Positions 9,272 to 18,525 of a stretch of DNA of 64,000 bases are shown here, in pieces. This DNA comes from an uncultured Tenacibaculum sp. (lineage in GTDB: Bacteria > Bacteroidota > Bacteroidia > Flavobacteriales > Flavobacteriaceae). The position numbers and the translations under genes were made by a program. The stretch lies in assembly GCF_947502995.1 (NCBI RefSeq), contig NZ_CANNBW010000017.1:62001-126000 (forward strand), in the 5' to 3' direction. The notes under the pieces are model-generated. The model was not told the origin of the DNA and made no database searches. It saw only the letters and a list, made by a program, of their open reading frames with translations. How positions within the stretch are numbered: position 1 is the first letter of the stretch; the number at the start of each line of letters is the position of its first letter.

Positions 9272-9275
9272 GGAT

Positions 9276-10724
9276 TTAGGGGATCCATTCGAGAAATTGA
9301 TCTTCAATTGGCTCTTTTAATATCTTCTTATCTTTTTTATAATCGTGTAAAACGCGCCAAGGAAGTTGTTTTCCTTGTCTAGGTAATACTTTGTTTCCTC
9401 GTTTTACATAACCAGAGTTTAAAGAATCTAGAACACTTTCATCAGAATTACTAGTACTTGAGGTTCTAGGAATTACAATTCTGGCATTTCTAGATTTTAA
9501 TTCATTTAAAAGTCTAGCTACATAATTTGCAGCAATATTTATTTTTAAAGTCCAAGAAGCGTTAGTATAACCAAATAAGTAAGCAAAATTCGGGGTGTCT
9601 TGTGCTAACACACTTTTGTACGTCATCTTTTCATTTAATTGAAACGGCTTTCCATCAACATGAAGTTTCATACCACCAAGAACTTGTAGTTTTAATCCAG
9701 TAGCGGTAACAATAATATCAGCATCTAAATGTTTCCCCGATTTTAATAGAATTCCATTTTCCGTAAAACAATCAATATGATCGGTTACTACAGAGGCTTT
9801 TCCACTTTTTATAGCTTCAAATAAATCATTATCAGGAACAGCGGCTAAACGTTGATCCCATGGATTATAATTAGGAGTAAAGTGCTGCATATCATAATCA
9901 GATCCTAATTGTTTTTTAATTTTTGAAATCAAGAATTTTTGAATTCGTTTCGGATATTTTTTACTCAATTTAAAAACCAGTTGCTGTAATAAAACATTCC
10001 TTGAACGCGCAATTTTGTAAACAGTTTTCTCAGGTAAAAATTTTCGTAATCTTACAGCTAATTTATCAACAGAAGGAACACTGTAAACATAAGTTGGAGA
10101 TCGCTGTAGCATGGTAATATGAGAAGTTTTGTTGGCCATAGAAGGAACAATAGTTATAGCAGTTGCTCCACTACCAATAACAACAACTTTCTTTCCATCA
10201 TAATTTAAATCTTTAGGCCAATGTTGCGGATGAACAATAGTACCTTTAAAAGTATTATAGCCTTTAAATTCTGGTAAATAACCGCTATCATGATTGTAAT
10301 ATCCAGATGCAGCAATTAAAAAGTTACAGGTATAGACTAACTGTTCTCCTGCTTTTAAATTATCTACAGTTATTTCCCATAAAGCATTTTGGGTATTCCA
10401 TTTTGCAGCAATTACTTTAGATTCATAAACAATTTTTTCTTCTACATTAAATTCTTTAGCGGTATCAATAAGATATTGTTTTATAGAAGGACCGTCAGCT
10501 AATATTTTATTACCATTCCAAGGTCTAAAATCAAAACCAAAGGTTAACATATCAGAATCAGATCGTATTCCTGGATAATTAAATAAATCCCATGTTCCAC
10601 CAATTGCGCTTCTTCGCTCTAAAACTGCATAATTAGGATTTTTAATTTCTCGTTCTAATTGACAAGCCATTCCAATCCCAGAAACTCCAGCTCCAATAAT
10701 AATTACGTCAAAATTTTTAACCAT
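9276..10724 (-). CDS. EthA-like flavin-containing Baeyer-Villiger monooxygenase
   Basis: A 482-residue class B flavoprotein monooxygenase that would use FAD, NADPH and O2 to insert oxygen into ketones or oxidise sulfur compounds. Visible motifs: FAD-binding GAGVSG (11-16), the type I BVMO fingerprint FKGTIVHPQHWP (159-170, pattern FxGxxxHxxxWP), NADPH-binding GSGATA (184-189) and the downstream ATG motif (TATGLK). The stretches GGTWDLFNYPGIRSDSDM and YTNASWTLK are as in mycobacterial EthA, so this subfamily is likely; the natural substrate is unknown. Length is normal for the family. It is divergent from an AraC-type regulator 92 nt away, a frequent arrangement for inducible monooxygenases. 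A strong terminator follows at 9234-9271. Confidence 0.88.
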   Translation of the reverse strand: MVKNFDVIIIGAGVSGIGMACQLEREIKNPNYAVLERRSAIGGTWDLFNYPGIRSDSDMLTFGFDFRPWNGNKILADGPSIKQYLIDTAKEFNVEEKIVYESKVIAAKWNTQNALWEITVDNLKAGEQLVYTCNFLIAASGYYNHDSGYLPEFKGYNTFKGTIVHPQHWPKDLNYDGKKVVVIGSGATAITIVPSMANKTSHITMLQRSPTYVYSVPSVDKLAVRLRKFLPEKTVYKIARSRNVLLQQLVFKLSKKYPKRIQKFLISKIKKQLGSDYDMQHFTPNYNPWDQRLAAVPDNDLFEAIKSGKASVVTDHIDCFTENGILLKSGKHLDADIIVTATGLKLQVLGGMKLHVDGKPFQLNEKMTYKSVLAQDTPNFAYLFGYTNASWTLKINIAANYVARLLNELKSRNARIVIPRTSSTSNSDESVLDSLNSGYVKRGNKVLPRQGKQLPWRVLHDYKKDKKILKEPIEDQFLEWIP

Positions 10725-10782
10725 AATGATAGTTGATATCTTATTGTTTCTTACAAATTTTGCTTTTTTAAATTAAATTGAC

Positions 10783-10812
10783 TTGACATATTCGGACATT
10801 TTAGTAAATTGA
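10783..10812 (+). promoter_or_regulatory. Candidate promoter of the AraC-type regulator
   Basis: TTG (10783-10785), 19-nt spacer, TAAATTGA (10805-10812), followed by the ATG at 10817. The -7 element deviates from TANNTTTG at two positions; very short leader expected. Confidence 0.35.
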
Positions 10813-10816
10813 TGTT

Positions 10817-11827
10817 ATGGAAGTAATGGTAAGATCAAGTGGTTTACAAGGAATTATAACTTTATTAGAATCGTTTTCAATAGATGCAATAGCATTAAGT
10901 GAAAGAAATGGAGTAAAGAAAAGTGAGTTAATGAGTTCAGATAGTTTAATTCCATTAAAATCGGTTACAGCCATTCTAGAAGAAAGCGCTCAAATAACAA
11001 AATGTGATTTTTTTGGTTTAGAATTATCTAAGTTTCAAGATATAGAAGTGCTTGGTCCAATTGCTATGGTTATTAAAAATGCAAAAACCATTCGAGATGC
11101 ATTAAGACTAGCAACAAAGTACATGCATATTCATAGCCCGGGAATTGTTTTAACAGTTTTTGAGCAAAGTTCTTATATATCTGGAGCAGTAGAATTATCA
11201 TTAAGCGTAGATTCAGAATCACAATCGGAGTGTAAGCAATGTTTAGAATTATGTTTGGCAGACTTACATAAAATTTTAAAGTTTATTATTGGTGAAAGTT
11301 ATCACCCAATTGCAGTAGCATTTACTCATAGTAAGCTTTCTAATAAATATAGAACTGTATTTGGATCCAAGATAATATTCAATCATTTTCGAACAGGTAT
11401 TCATTTATCACCAGAAATTTTGGATACTCCAATTAAATTGAGAAGTGAAGCTTATTTAAAAATTGCTGAAGATTATATTAAAAATAATTATCAACTTAAG
11501 AATGATGAAATTGATGTTAAGGTTGAAAAGATGTTATATAGTTTTTTAGGAACAGAACAAGCTGGTAAGGAACATATTTGTGAAGCGCTAGCGATTCATC
11601 CGAGAACATTACAACGAAAACTAGCTAAAAAAGGGACTAAATTTGAAGAGATAAAAGAACAAGTTAGAAAGAAAGTGCTTTTTGGTTATTTGACGAAAAC
11701 AAACACAGAGTTACAAAAACTAACAGAAATTATAGGCTTTTCAGAATTGTCTAGCATGTCTAGAGCATGTAAAAAATGGTTTGAAAAATCGCCAAGTGAA
11801 CTAAGACAAGCTTATACAATAGAATAA
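10817..11827 (+). CDS. AraC-family regulator with arabinose-binding-like N-terminal domain
   Basis: 336 residues. The N-terminal 200 residues match the Arabinose_bd type (PF12625-like) ligand domain found in OruR/ArgR-like AraC regulators; the C-terminal 90 residues are an AraC HTH pair (CEALAIHPRTLQRKLAKKG, then LTEIIGFSELSSMSRACKKWF). Likely a cytoplasmic, ligand-responsive activator. Its position head-to-head with the EthA-like monooxygenase suggests it controls that gene in response to a substrate, but no operator was identified by eye. A terminator follows at 11834-11863. Confidence 0.85.
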   Translation: MEVMVRSSGLQGIITLLESFSIDAIALSERNGVKKSELMSSDSLIPLKSVTAILEESAQITKCDFFGLELSKFQDIEVLGPIAMVIKNAKTIRDALRLATKYMHIHSPGIVLTVFEQSSYISGAVELSLSVDSESQSECKQCLELCLADLHKILKFIIGESYHPIAVAFTHSKLSNKYRTVFGSKIIFNHFRTGIHLSPEILDTPIKLRSEAYLKIAEDYIKNNYQLKNDEIDVKVEKMLYSFLGTEQAGKEHICEALAIHPRTLQRKLAKKGTKFEEIKEQVRKKVLFGYLTKTNTELQKLTEIIGFSELSSMSRACKKWFEKSPSELRQAYTIE

Positions 11828-11833
11828 AATGTA

Positions 11834-11863
11834 AAAAGCTGACACTTTTTAATATCAGCTTTT
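11834..11863 (+). terminator. Terminator after the AraC-type regulator
   Basis: AAAAGCTGA (11834-11842) pairs with TCAGCTTTT (11855-11863); T-rich tail. Confidence 0.7.
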
Positions 11864-11892
11864 ATTTATAACCAGTTTTTTAGAAATAGATT

Positions 11893-12106
11893 CTAAATAC
11901 AGCTCGGCGTAATACCTAAAGAGAAACGCTGAATTACTTGTTCTAAAATAACTTCAAGTTCTTCTGGTGTCGATCCTGTTGTTTCAGGTATTACAATTCC
12001 TCCGTCATCTAATGGTTTTCGTTCTGCTTTGTAGATTAAGTCTAAAGGACGAACACTGTTGTATAGATTTAATACAGAAACTCCTAATTGTGCTTTAAAG
12101 TTACAT
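11893..12106 (-). pseudogene. C-terminal relic of a TonB-dependent receptor
   Basis: The minus strand reads through about 70 codons without a start and ends at a TAG (11895-11893). The translation contains LGVSVLNLYN and ends RFSLGITPSCI, which resembles the last beta strands of FecA-like TonB receptors (usual ending of the type LGFTPNxxFRxxF). Nothing upstream on the same strand encodes the rest of a receptor; instead the plus strand carries the end of another gene from about 12108. I read it as a gene fragment left after deletion or rearrangement. Confidence 0.5.
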
Positions 12107-12107
12107 A

Positions 12108-12436
12108 ATGGGAACTCTAAATTCTGCTAATGGTTGGGGAACTATAATGCAGTGTTTGGAGTAACCAGCTTCCAAGATGTTCGATATAGACTAACAAATA
12201 ATACAGTAACCTTAGAAAGTTTGGTAAGAAAAAATGTAGCGATAACTAATGGAGACATTATTATGACTTTGCCTGTTGGTTATAGACCTGTTAAAACAAG
12301 AATTTTCTCTGTTCAAACAGAAAATGGAGCAATAAGAGTCGATGTTAATCCATCAGGAACAGTGGTTGTTGCAAGTAGATTTAGTGTAAATCAGAATTGG
12401 GTTTCTCTGGACGGAATTAGATTTAGCATAGATTAA
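12108..12436 (+). pseudogene. Frameshifted C-terminal fragment of a tail-fibre-like / GYRP-type protein
   Basis: The main frame runs 12134-12436, with only a TTG as start directly behind an in-frame TAA. The product has the beta-rich signature IIMTLPVGYRPVKTRIFSV followed by NQNWVSLDGIRF, known from C-terminal domains of phage tail-fibre-like and exported Bacteroidota proteins. Upstream, another frame from an ATG at 12108 encodes GTLNSANGWG and would join smoothly to NYNAVFG if one base were inserted near 12138. So the fragment appears to have lost one base and most of its N-terminus. It ends 40 nt before a T9SS cargo gene. A short expressed protein from the TTG is possible but less likely. 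Confidence 0.5.
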
Positions 12437-12476
12437 TCAACATATTAGTATTTTTACAACACATTAAAAGAAAAGT

Positions 12477-14720
12477 ATGAAACAAAAATTATTCTCAATT
12501 TTTACTTTAATTACGGTGGCAATTAATGCTCAGTCTCTAGAAAGATTTGTAGTAGCTTCTTCAGGCGGTTCATCATCTAATGGAACTTTTCAGATGGATT
12601 TCACAGTTGGTCAACCAGTAGGAAAGATAATAGAAAACTCAAATACAATAATAACACAAGGATTTCAACAATCTAGAATAAGTAGTGTACCTACGGTAGA
12701 ATTATCTGCAAGTTCTGATGGAACAACAGTAATTACAACAATAGGATATCGTAACACAGCTACTTTAGGGTTAGATCCTGGTTTCGATGTGGGTAACTTT
12801 GGAGGTGCTAGTTTTGATGTATATACGCATTTAGTTGACGGTTCTTCTACAAATGATTTTACATATCAATCTTTACCTGATTCAAATTATGAAACTATGG
12901 TTGTTCCTATAGGGTTACAAGCAAATTCAGGAAAAGAAGTTGAGTTTTCTGCGAACAATTCAAATTTACCAGCAGGATTACAGGTAGTTATTGAAGATAG
13001 AACATTAAATATTTTTACAATTTTAGATGGAGTATCTACTTATACAGTGCAATTAACGAGTAATGAAAGTGGAATAGGTAGATTTTACTTACATACAAGA
13101 CCAGAAGAGGTTTGGGATGGAAGTGCAGGTTCTGTTTGGACTGAATCTACTAATTGGAGTACAGATATTACACCATTAATAACAAGTAATGTAAGAATAC
13201 CTAATATAATAAACAGTCCTGTTATTACTGGCATTGTAGTCGAAGCGAATAATGTAACAGTTGAGAATGCTTCTAGATTAGATATTAATGCTGATGGAGG
13301 AATTACAATTAATGGAAATTTCGACAATAGTGGAGCTGTTACAATAGCATCGTCTGCTACATCAAGCGGAACTTTTATTGTAAAAGGAACAGCTTCTGGA
13401 TCAGTAACTTTTGAGCGTACAGGTTTACAAGCTAACAAATGGAGTTTAATCACAGCTCCAGTATCTGGTCAGAGTGTCAAAGAATTTGTGGAAAATGCAA
13501 GTAACAATATTCGAGTAAATTCTACAGTAACTCCAAATCGTTATGCTGTTGCATATTACGATGACACAAGAGCTGCTGGTTCTAAATGGGTATATTATAC
13601 AACGGATGATTTAGCTTCTAATACAATTACATTTCAAAAAGGACAAAGTTATATCGTTTCAAGAGGAACAGATGGAACTGTAAGTTTTACGGGTACAATA
13701 AATTCTACAGATGAAACAATTATTGTGAATGCAGACCAATGGAATGCTGTTGGAAATCCATACACAGCATATTTACCAGTTAACAATAATACTGATGTAA
13801 ACTTTATTCAAGAGAACTTAAGTAAGTTCGATCCTGTAAATGTTGGAGTATATGTTTGGGATAACACTCAGAATAAATATGTAGCAAAAGGATTAATAGA
13901 TGCTGCTACTTCTTTAACAGTCGGACAAGGATTTTTTATGAAAACTAAATCAGGAGAAACATCAATTACTTTTAAAGAAAGTCAACGTTTACATGATGCT
14001 TCTGAAGTACAGGTTTTTTCAAGAGGAACAGAAACTCATATGATAACAGTTTCAGCGAGACAGAATGATGTTAAGGTTGATACTAAAATTAGATTTTCAA
14101 ATACATTTACAAAAGGTTTAGATCCTGGATATGATTTAGGAAACTTTGCTAGTGCTAATTTTGATGTGTTTACGCACTTATTAAAAGATTCGGAAGGAAA
14201 AGATTTTACAATTCAATCGTTACCAGAATCAGAAATATCAACAGCAATTATTCCTTTGGGAATAACTTCTAAAGCAAATCAAATTGTTAAAATTTCTGCT
14301 AAGTCAACAAACTTGCCAGTAAATTCTGGAGTGTATTTAGAAGATAAAGAAACAGGAGAATTTATAGCGTTACATAATGGAGAAGAATATTCGTTTAAAA
14401 CCTCAGAAAAGTTAAACGGAATTGGTCGTTTTTATATTCATACAGCAGAAAGAGTTTTAACTGTTGAAGATGAATTAGTAAATAATGAAACTATCAATAT
14501 TTTTAAATCAGGAAAACAAGAAATTACAATTGCAGGTATAACTACTAAAAAACCAGTAAAAATTCAGTTATTTTCAATCTTAGGCAGTGAAGTATATAGT
14601 GAAACTATGCAAGGAAATAACACTATAACTATTACTCCGAATATTGTAAAAACTGGAGTTTATATTGTTAGAGTAGGAGTGAATGGAAAACAAGTAAATA
14701 AGAAAATAATTTTTGAATAA
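12477..14720 (+). CDS. T9SS-exported cell-surface protein
   Basis: 747 residues. Signal peptide MKQKLFSIFTLITVAINAQS, then the motif GTFQMDFTVGQPVG...ITQGFQQ often seen at the N-terminus of T9SS cargo. Residues of about 70-207 and 545-665 are internal copies of one beta domain (GLDPGFDVGNF... GIGRFYLHT versus GLDPGYDLGNF... GIGRFYIHT). Residues of about 212-540 carry a TNWSTD-type start and the NAVGNPYTAYLPVNN segment. The last 75 residues form a type A T9SS sorting domain (LFSILGSEVYSE ... GVYIVRVGVNGKQVNKKIIFE), so the protein should be secreted and anchored at the outer surface. Residues 212-747 are homologous to the last 539 residues of the BspA-like protein at 28871-35137. No enzymatic motif is seen. 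Confidence 0.85.
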   Translation: MKQKLFSIFTLITVAINAQSLERFVVASSGGSSSNGTFQMDFTVGQPVGKIIENSNTIITQGFQQSRISSVPTVELSASSDGTTVITTIGYRNTATLGLDPGFDVGNFGGASFDVYTHLVDGSSTNDFTYQSLPDSNYETMVVPIGLQANSGKEVEFSANNSNLPAGLQVVIEDRTLNIFTILDGVSTYTVQLTSNESGIGRFYLHTRPEEVWDGSAGSVWTESTNWSTDITPLITSNVRIPNIINSPVITGIVVEANNVTVENASRLDINADGGITINGNFDNSGAVTIASSATSSGTFIVKGTASGSVTFERTGLQANKWSLITAPVSGQSVKEFVENASNNIRVNSTVTPNRYAVAYYDDTRAAGSKWVYYTTDDLASNTITFQKGQSYIVSRGTDGTVSFTGTINSTDETIIVNADQWNAVGNPYTAYLPVNNNTDVNFIQENLSKFDPVNVGVYVWDNTQNKYVAKGLIDAATSLTVGQGFFMKTKSGETSITFKESQRLHDASEVQVFSRGTETHMITVSARQNDVKVDTKIRFSNTFTKGLDPGYDLGNFASANFDVFTHLLKDSEGKDFTIQSLPESEISTAIIPLGITSKANQIVKISAKSTNLPVNSGVYLEDKETGEFIALHNGEEYSFKTSEKLNGIGRFYIHTAERVLTVEDELVNNETINIFKSGKQEITIAGITTKKPVKIQLFSILGSEVYSETMQGNNTITITPNIVKTGVYIVRVGVNGKQVNKKIIFE

Positions 14721-14741
14721 ATTATTGACAACAAATAAGAA

Positions 14742-15254
14742 ATGATTAATAAGATATCGACGAAAACATATGTAAATCCTTTTAGTGGTGAAAATTTTTA
14801 CATGATAGAAATAGATGGTAAATCTTTAGAAGATATTATCTTATAAAATCGTCCAGATATAAAAAAAGGCATTGTTCCTACATTTCTGAATTGGCTCACT
14901 AATGAAGATGAAAGAAAAATAGTATGGGAAAGAGCAATTCCAAAAATTGGAGAAAAATTGAAACTACCAATATTAATGTGTTCAGATGATATAGATTTAT
15001 GGTGCACGTTAATTATGGTAGAAGTTGAAACTGATAAAGAATATGTGTATTGGAATAAATTTGGTCTTGAAGATTCTGATGCTATAAAACCAGAAGAAAT
15101 AGGCAAAAGCGTAGAATGGTTTACAGGAATAAATAGCATGAGGTTTGATAAAAATGAATATTTAAATCTTTTGAACCAATATAGATTAAGGTTAAGTGAA
15201 GGTCAAGAATACTTACCAAAAGAAAATGAAATAGTAGAGATTTATAGGCTCTAA
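14742..15254 (+). pseudogene. Conserved-looking gene of unknown function interrupted by one in-frame TAA
   Basis: From the ATG at 14742 a single frame runs to 15254 with one internal stop, TAA at 14844-14846 (codon 35). Both sides look like one globular protein: MINKISTKTYVNPFSGENF ... GKSLEDIIL, then NRPDIKKGIVPTFLNWL ... CSDDIDLWCTLIMVEVE ... EEIGKSVEWFTG. The composition and the xxDLWCTxxxVEVE plus VEWF pattern remind me of small immunity-like or uncharacterised cytosolic proteins, but I cannot name the family. An internal ATG at 14958 gives a 98-residue remainder lacking the N-terminal part. It lies 21 nt after the T9SS cargo gene and has its own terminator. Confidence 0.6.
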
Positions 15255-15258
15255 AACA

Positions 15259-15287
15259 AAAAATCCCACAGATGATGTGGGATTTTT
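15259..15287. terminator. Bidirectional terminator
   Basis: Perfect 12-bp stem AAAAATCCCACA / TGTGGGATTTTT with loop GATGA, between the interrupted gene (ends 15254) and the convergent DUF4249 gene (ends 15330). Confidence 0.85.
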
Positions 15288-15329
15288 CTTTCTTATAAAG
15301 AATAAACTGTTTAAGTATCTTCTTTGTAG

Positions 15330-16151
15330 TTATTGAATTGTATAATTTGTTCTTTCAAACTGACTCAAACGGAAATAACCTAAAACTTCTTCATTAGGAT
15401 CATTAATATTAACACAATTTCCTTTTAACTGCGCAGGAGTAGTTTGAAATGGTCCACCGCCACCTTGAGTTCCCGATAGCTGTATCAATTGTTCAATATA
15501 AAAATAGAAGTCTTCTGAAATACCAAATACTTTAATGTCGATTTCTGTTCCAGGAACATTTTTCTCATCAAAATGTAAAACAAAAGCCTCATTACCATTT
15601 ACAAATTCATCTCTTACAGAAGCTAGAGAAGGAACAGCTAAATTTTCTTGAATAAATTCTCCTAAATAATAATTTACTTCATCTGCAGGGTCATCAAAAA
15701 GTACACGAACTCTAAATTCATCTTCATTAAAACCGTCTTCTTGAGTAACTCTATTAATTTCAGTAAAACCTACTAATGTCTCTGAGGCAGCATACGTTTC
15801 TCCGTTATAAACAATATTTAAATTATAAACAGCTCCGATTTCAGGAACAAAATTAGTAGTTGCATATTCACCATTATTCTGATCAGCAAAAATAAATTGA
15901 GTACCGTCATTTTCTTTTGTAACAGTAACTGTTGCACCAGTTACAGGAACATTAGGATTGTTATCGAAAAATGCTGTAGAAGTACTTAATTTAATAGTTT
16001 GTTCGTTTCCAAGAGTTCCTTTTTCCCAATTAATAGAAGCTTCAACCACTAAACGATCACCACCATTAGGAACATCAACATCAACTACATCAGTACAAGA
16101 TGAAAAAATAGTACTGATTGTGATAAACAGGATATAAATTGATTTTTTCAT
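15330..16151 (-). CDS. DUF4249 lipoprotein, partner of TonB-dependent receptor
   Basis: 273 residues with a lipoprotein signal (ISTIFSSC, Cys at about residue 19) and the DUF4249 pattern: DVDVPNGGDRLVVEASINW near the N-terminus, an Ig-like segment with GATVTVTKEN, and FDDPADEVNYYLGEF in the middle. DUF4249 proteins are surface or periplasmic lipoproteins encoded next to TonB receptors in Bacteroidota. Here it follows the receptor gene by 4 nt, so the two are co-transcribed and probably form an outer-membrane uptake complex. Substrate unknown; no glycan-degradation genes accompany it. Confidence 0.85.
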   Translation of the reverse strand: MKKSIYILFITISTIFSSCTDVVDVDVPNGGDRLVVEASINWEKGTLGNEQTIKLSTSTAFFDNNPNVPVTGATVTVTKENDGTQFIFADQNNGEYATTNFVPEIGAVYNLNIVYNGETYAASETLVGFTEINRVTQEDGFNEDEFRVRVLFDDPADEVNYYLGEFIQENLAVPSLASVRDEFVNGNEAFVLHFDEKNVPGTEIDIKVFGISEDFYFYIEQLIQLSGTQGGGGPFQTTPAQLKGNCVNINDPNEEVLGYFRLSQFERTNYTIQ

Positions 16152-16155
16152 GTTT

Positions 16156-18525
16156 TTAGAATTTAAAATTATAAGTTACTGAAGGAGTAATTCCGAAAAT
16201 TGAAGTACGTTCTGCTTCATTAGCTCCTGTTTGATTATTTACACCAAAACTAATAGATGCCGCATTTCTTCTAGAGTACAAATTGTAAATACCAAATACC
16301 CATTCCGATTGCCACTTTCTATTTTTATTATTTCTTGGTTTTAATGTTGCAGAAACATCTAAACGATTGTAAGATGGTAATCGATCAGCATTTCTGGTAG
16401 AATACGTAGGAATAGATAAACCATTATATTGAAATTGTCCGTTCGGATATGTTACAGGACGACCAGTTTGGAAAACAAAATTCGCATTAAAAGTCCATTT
16501 ATCATTGTATTTATAATTTCCAGTAACCGATAAATCATGTGTTCTATCGAAAGGAGTATTGTACCAATCACCATTATTTAACCCAGGACCACCAGCTCGA
16601 CCTCCTAAAGTTCTTTGTTCAGATTTAGAAAGAGTATAAGCTATCCAACCAGTAAAATCTCCTTTGTTTTTTCTTAATAAAAATTCTAATCCATAAGCTC
16701 TTGCACTACCATTTAAGATTTCTCTTTCTATTGTATTCTGTGCAATTAGTTCAGCTCCATTAATATAATCTACTCGATTTTTTACAGTTTTGTAATACGT
16801 TTCTGTTTCGATAGAATACGTATTGTTGTTAAAGTTTCTGAAATAACCAATAGCATACTGATCTGCAATTTGTGGTTTTAAAAACTCTCCACTTGGAGCC
16901 CAAATATCTAAAGGAGTAGCAGAGGTTGTATTGGATATTAAATGTAAGTACTGAGCCATTCTGTTATAACTAGTCTTAATAGATGATTTCTCATTTAATT
17001 GATACGATAAAGCAAATCTTGGTTCAAAATTCCCGAAACTTGCAATACTTTCTTTGTCTCCGTAAGTTATTTGTCCTGTTGGATTAGCACGTTCATAAAT
17101 TCCAAATGAAGCATTATAAATTACAGGTAAATCATTGGCATAAGTATTTAAAACCTGACTTCCAAATCTATTGAAATAGCTATAGCGTAATCCATACATT
17201 GCTGTTAAGTTCTTAGATATTTTGTGTTCTAAACTTGCGTAAATACCTGTTTCTACAGCAAATTTCTTATCTAAGAAATCTTCATTAATTGAAGACTGAG
17301 GAGTAAGCTTACGAATTTCACCAGGATTAAATTTGTAGTAAATTCCACTAACACCAAAATCAAATTTTAATTTATCATTCAGGTAATAATCGATGTCGTA
17401 TTTTAAGTTGTAATTATCTATTCTAGATAACCAATCTAAGCCAACAAATTCAAGTTGTAAATCGTAATTGTATCGACTGTAAATAGCAGATAAATTAGAG
17501 AATAACTTATCACTAAAAATATGATTCCATCTTAAGTTTGCTGATAAATTTCCATAAGAATTAAAGAAAGAATTTTGAAAAGTTACATCGTCATTTCCAA
17601 AGTAAGCCGAGAAAAATAAACGGTTTTTGTCATTAAGTTGGTAGTTCGTTTTTAAGTTTAAATCGTAAAACCCAACTCTATTTTCATTATTTGCTAAAGC
17701 AAGAAAAATATTAGCATAAGAAGCTCGACCAGCAACTAAGAAAGATCCTTTATCACCAAATAACGGAGCTTCTGCAGTTAATCTACTCGATATTAAACCG
17801 ATTCCACCTGTAAGTTTAAATTCTTTATTATTTCCATCTTTTTGACGAACATCTAAAACCGAAGAAACACGTCCACCAAATTTAGCAGGAATTCCTCCTT
17901 TATAAAGTTTTACATCTTTAATAGCATCGTTATTAAAAACAGAAAAGAATCCGAATAAGTGAGAAGCATTGTATATAATGGCTTCATCTAAAAGAATTAA
18001 ATTTTGATCTTCAGCACCACCACGAACATTAAATCCAGAAGCACCTTCACCGGCATTAGTTACACCTGGTAATAATTGAATAGATTTAATTACGTCAACT
18101 TCACCTAAAACAACAGGGATTTGTTTAATGGTTTGTGAGCTAATTTTAGTTGTACTCATTTGTGGACTACGAAGATTTACTTTCTTACTTTCTTCAGCAC
18201 TAATTACAACTTCATCTAAAACGTTGGCATCTTCACTTAAATCTGCATTAAATTTTATGTTATTGTCAAGTACTATTTCTTTTTCAATCGGTTGATAACC
18301 GATATAAGAAACACTTAATGTGTAATTTCCTTTTGGTGCGGTTAGAGAATAAAAACCATATTCGTTAGTTGTTGTTCCTAAACTCGTTCCTTTTAAAAAT
18401 ACGGTTGCACCAAATAAGGTTTCTCCGTTAGCTTTGTCTTTTAATGTTCCACTGATTGTAAATTTACTTTGGGAAATTCCCAAAAGTGGAATTAAAAACA
18501 ATATGATAATTGCATAAATTCTCAT
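16156..18525 (-). CDS. TonB-dependent outer-membrane receptor with carboxypeptidase-D-like N-domain
   Basis: 789 residues: signal peptide (IPLLGISQS), a carboxypeptidase-regulatory-like beta domain (FTISGTLKDKANGETLFGAT), a plug domain with IKSIQLLPGV and FNVRGGAEDQNLILLDE, and a 22-strand barrel ending in aromatic FKF. It imports a large or scarce ligand across the outer membrane using TonB energy. It is first in a two-gene operon with the DUF4249 lipoprotein. The 300-nt region upstream is shared with the divergent Crp/Fnr gene, but no palindromic Crp site was seen there. Confidence 0.9.
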   Translation of the reverse strand: MRIYAIIILFLIPLLGISQSKFTISGTLKDKANGETLFGATVFLKGTSLGTTTNEYGFYSLTAPKGNYTLSVSYIGYQPIEKEIVLDNNIKFNADLSEDANVLDEVVISAEESKKVNLRSPQMSTTKISSQTIKQIPVVLGEVDVIKSIQLLPGVTNAGEGASGFNVRGGAEDQNLILLDEAIIYNASHLFGFFSVFNNDAIKDVKLYKGGIPAKFGGRVSSVLDVRQKDGNNKEFKLTGGIGLISSRLTAEAPLFGDKGSFLVAGRASYANIFLALANNENRVGFYDLNLKTNYQLNDKNRLFFSAYFGNDDVTFQNSFFNSYGNLSANLRWNHIFSDKLFSNLSAIYSRYNYDLQLEFVGLDWLSRIDNYNLKYDIDYYLNDKLKFDFGVSGIYYKFNPGEIRKLTPQSSINEDFLDKKFAVETGIYASLEHKISKNLTAMYGLRYSYFNRFGSQVLNTYANDLPVIYNASFGIYERANPTGQITYGDKESIASFGNFEPRFALSYQLNEKSSIKTSYNRMAQYLHLISNTTSATPLDIWAPSGEFLKPQIADQYAIGYFRNFNNNTYSIETETYYKTVKNRVDYINGAELIAQNTIEREILNGSARAYGLEFLLRKNKGDFTGWIAYTLSKSEQRTLGGRAGGPGLNNGDWYNTPFDRTHDLSVTGNYKYNDKWTFNANFVFQTGRPVTYPNGQFQYNGLSIPTYSTRNADRLPSYNRLDVSATLKPRNNKNRKWQSEWVFGIYNLYSRRNAASISFGVNNQTGANEAERTSIFGITPSVTYNFKF

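Noticed and set aside
11864..15254. Integrated phage or insertion sequence as cause of the broken genes
   Set aside because: No integrase, transposase, terminal inverted repeats or target duplications were seen; only a tail-fibre-like fragment.
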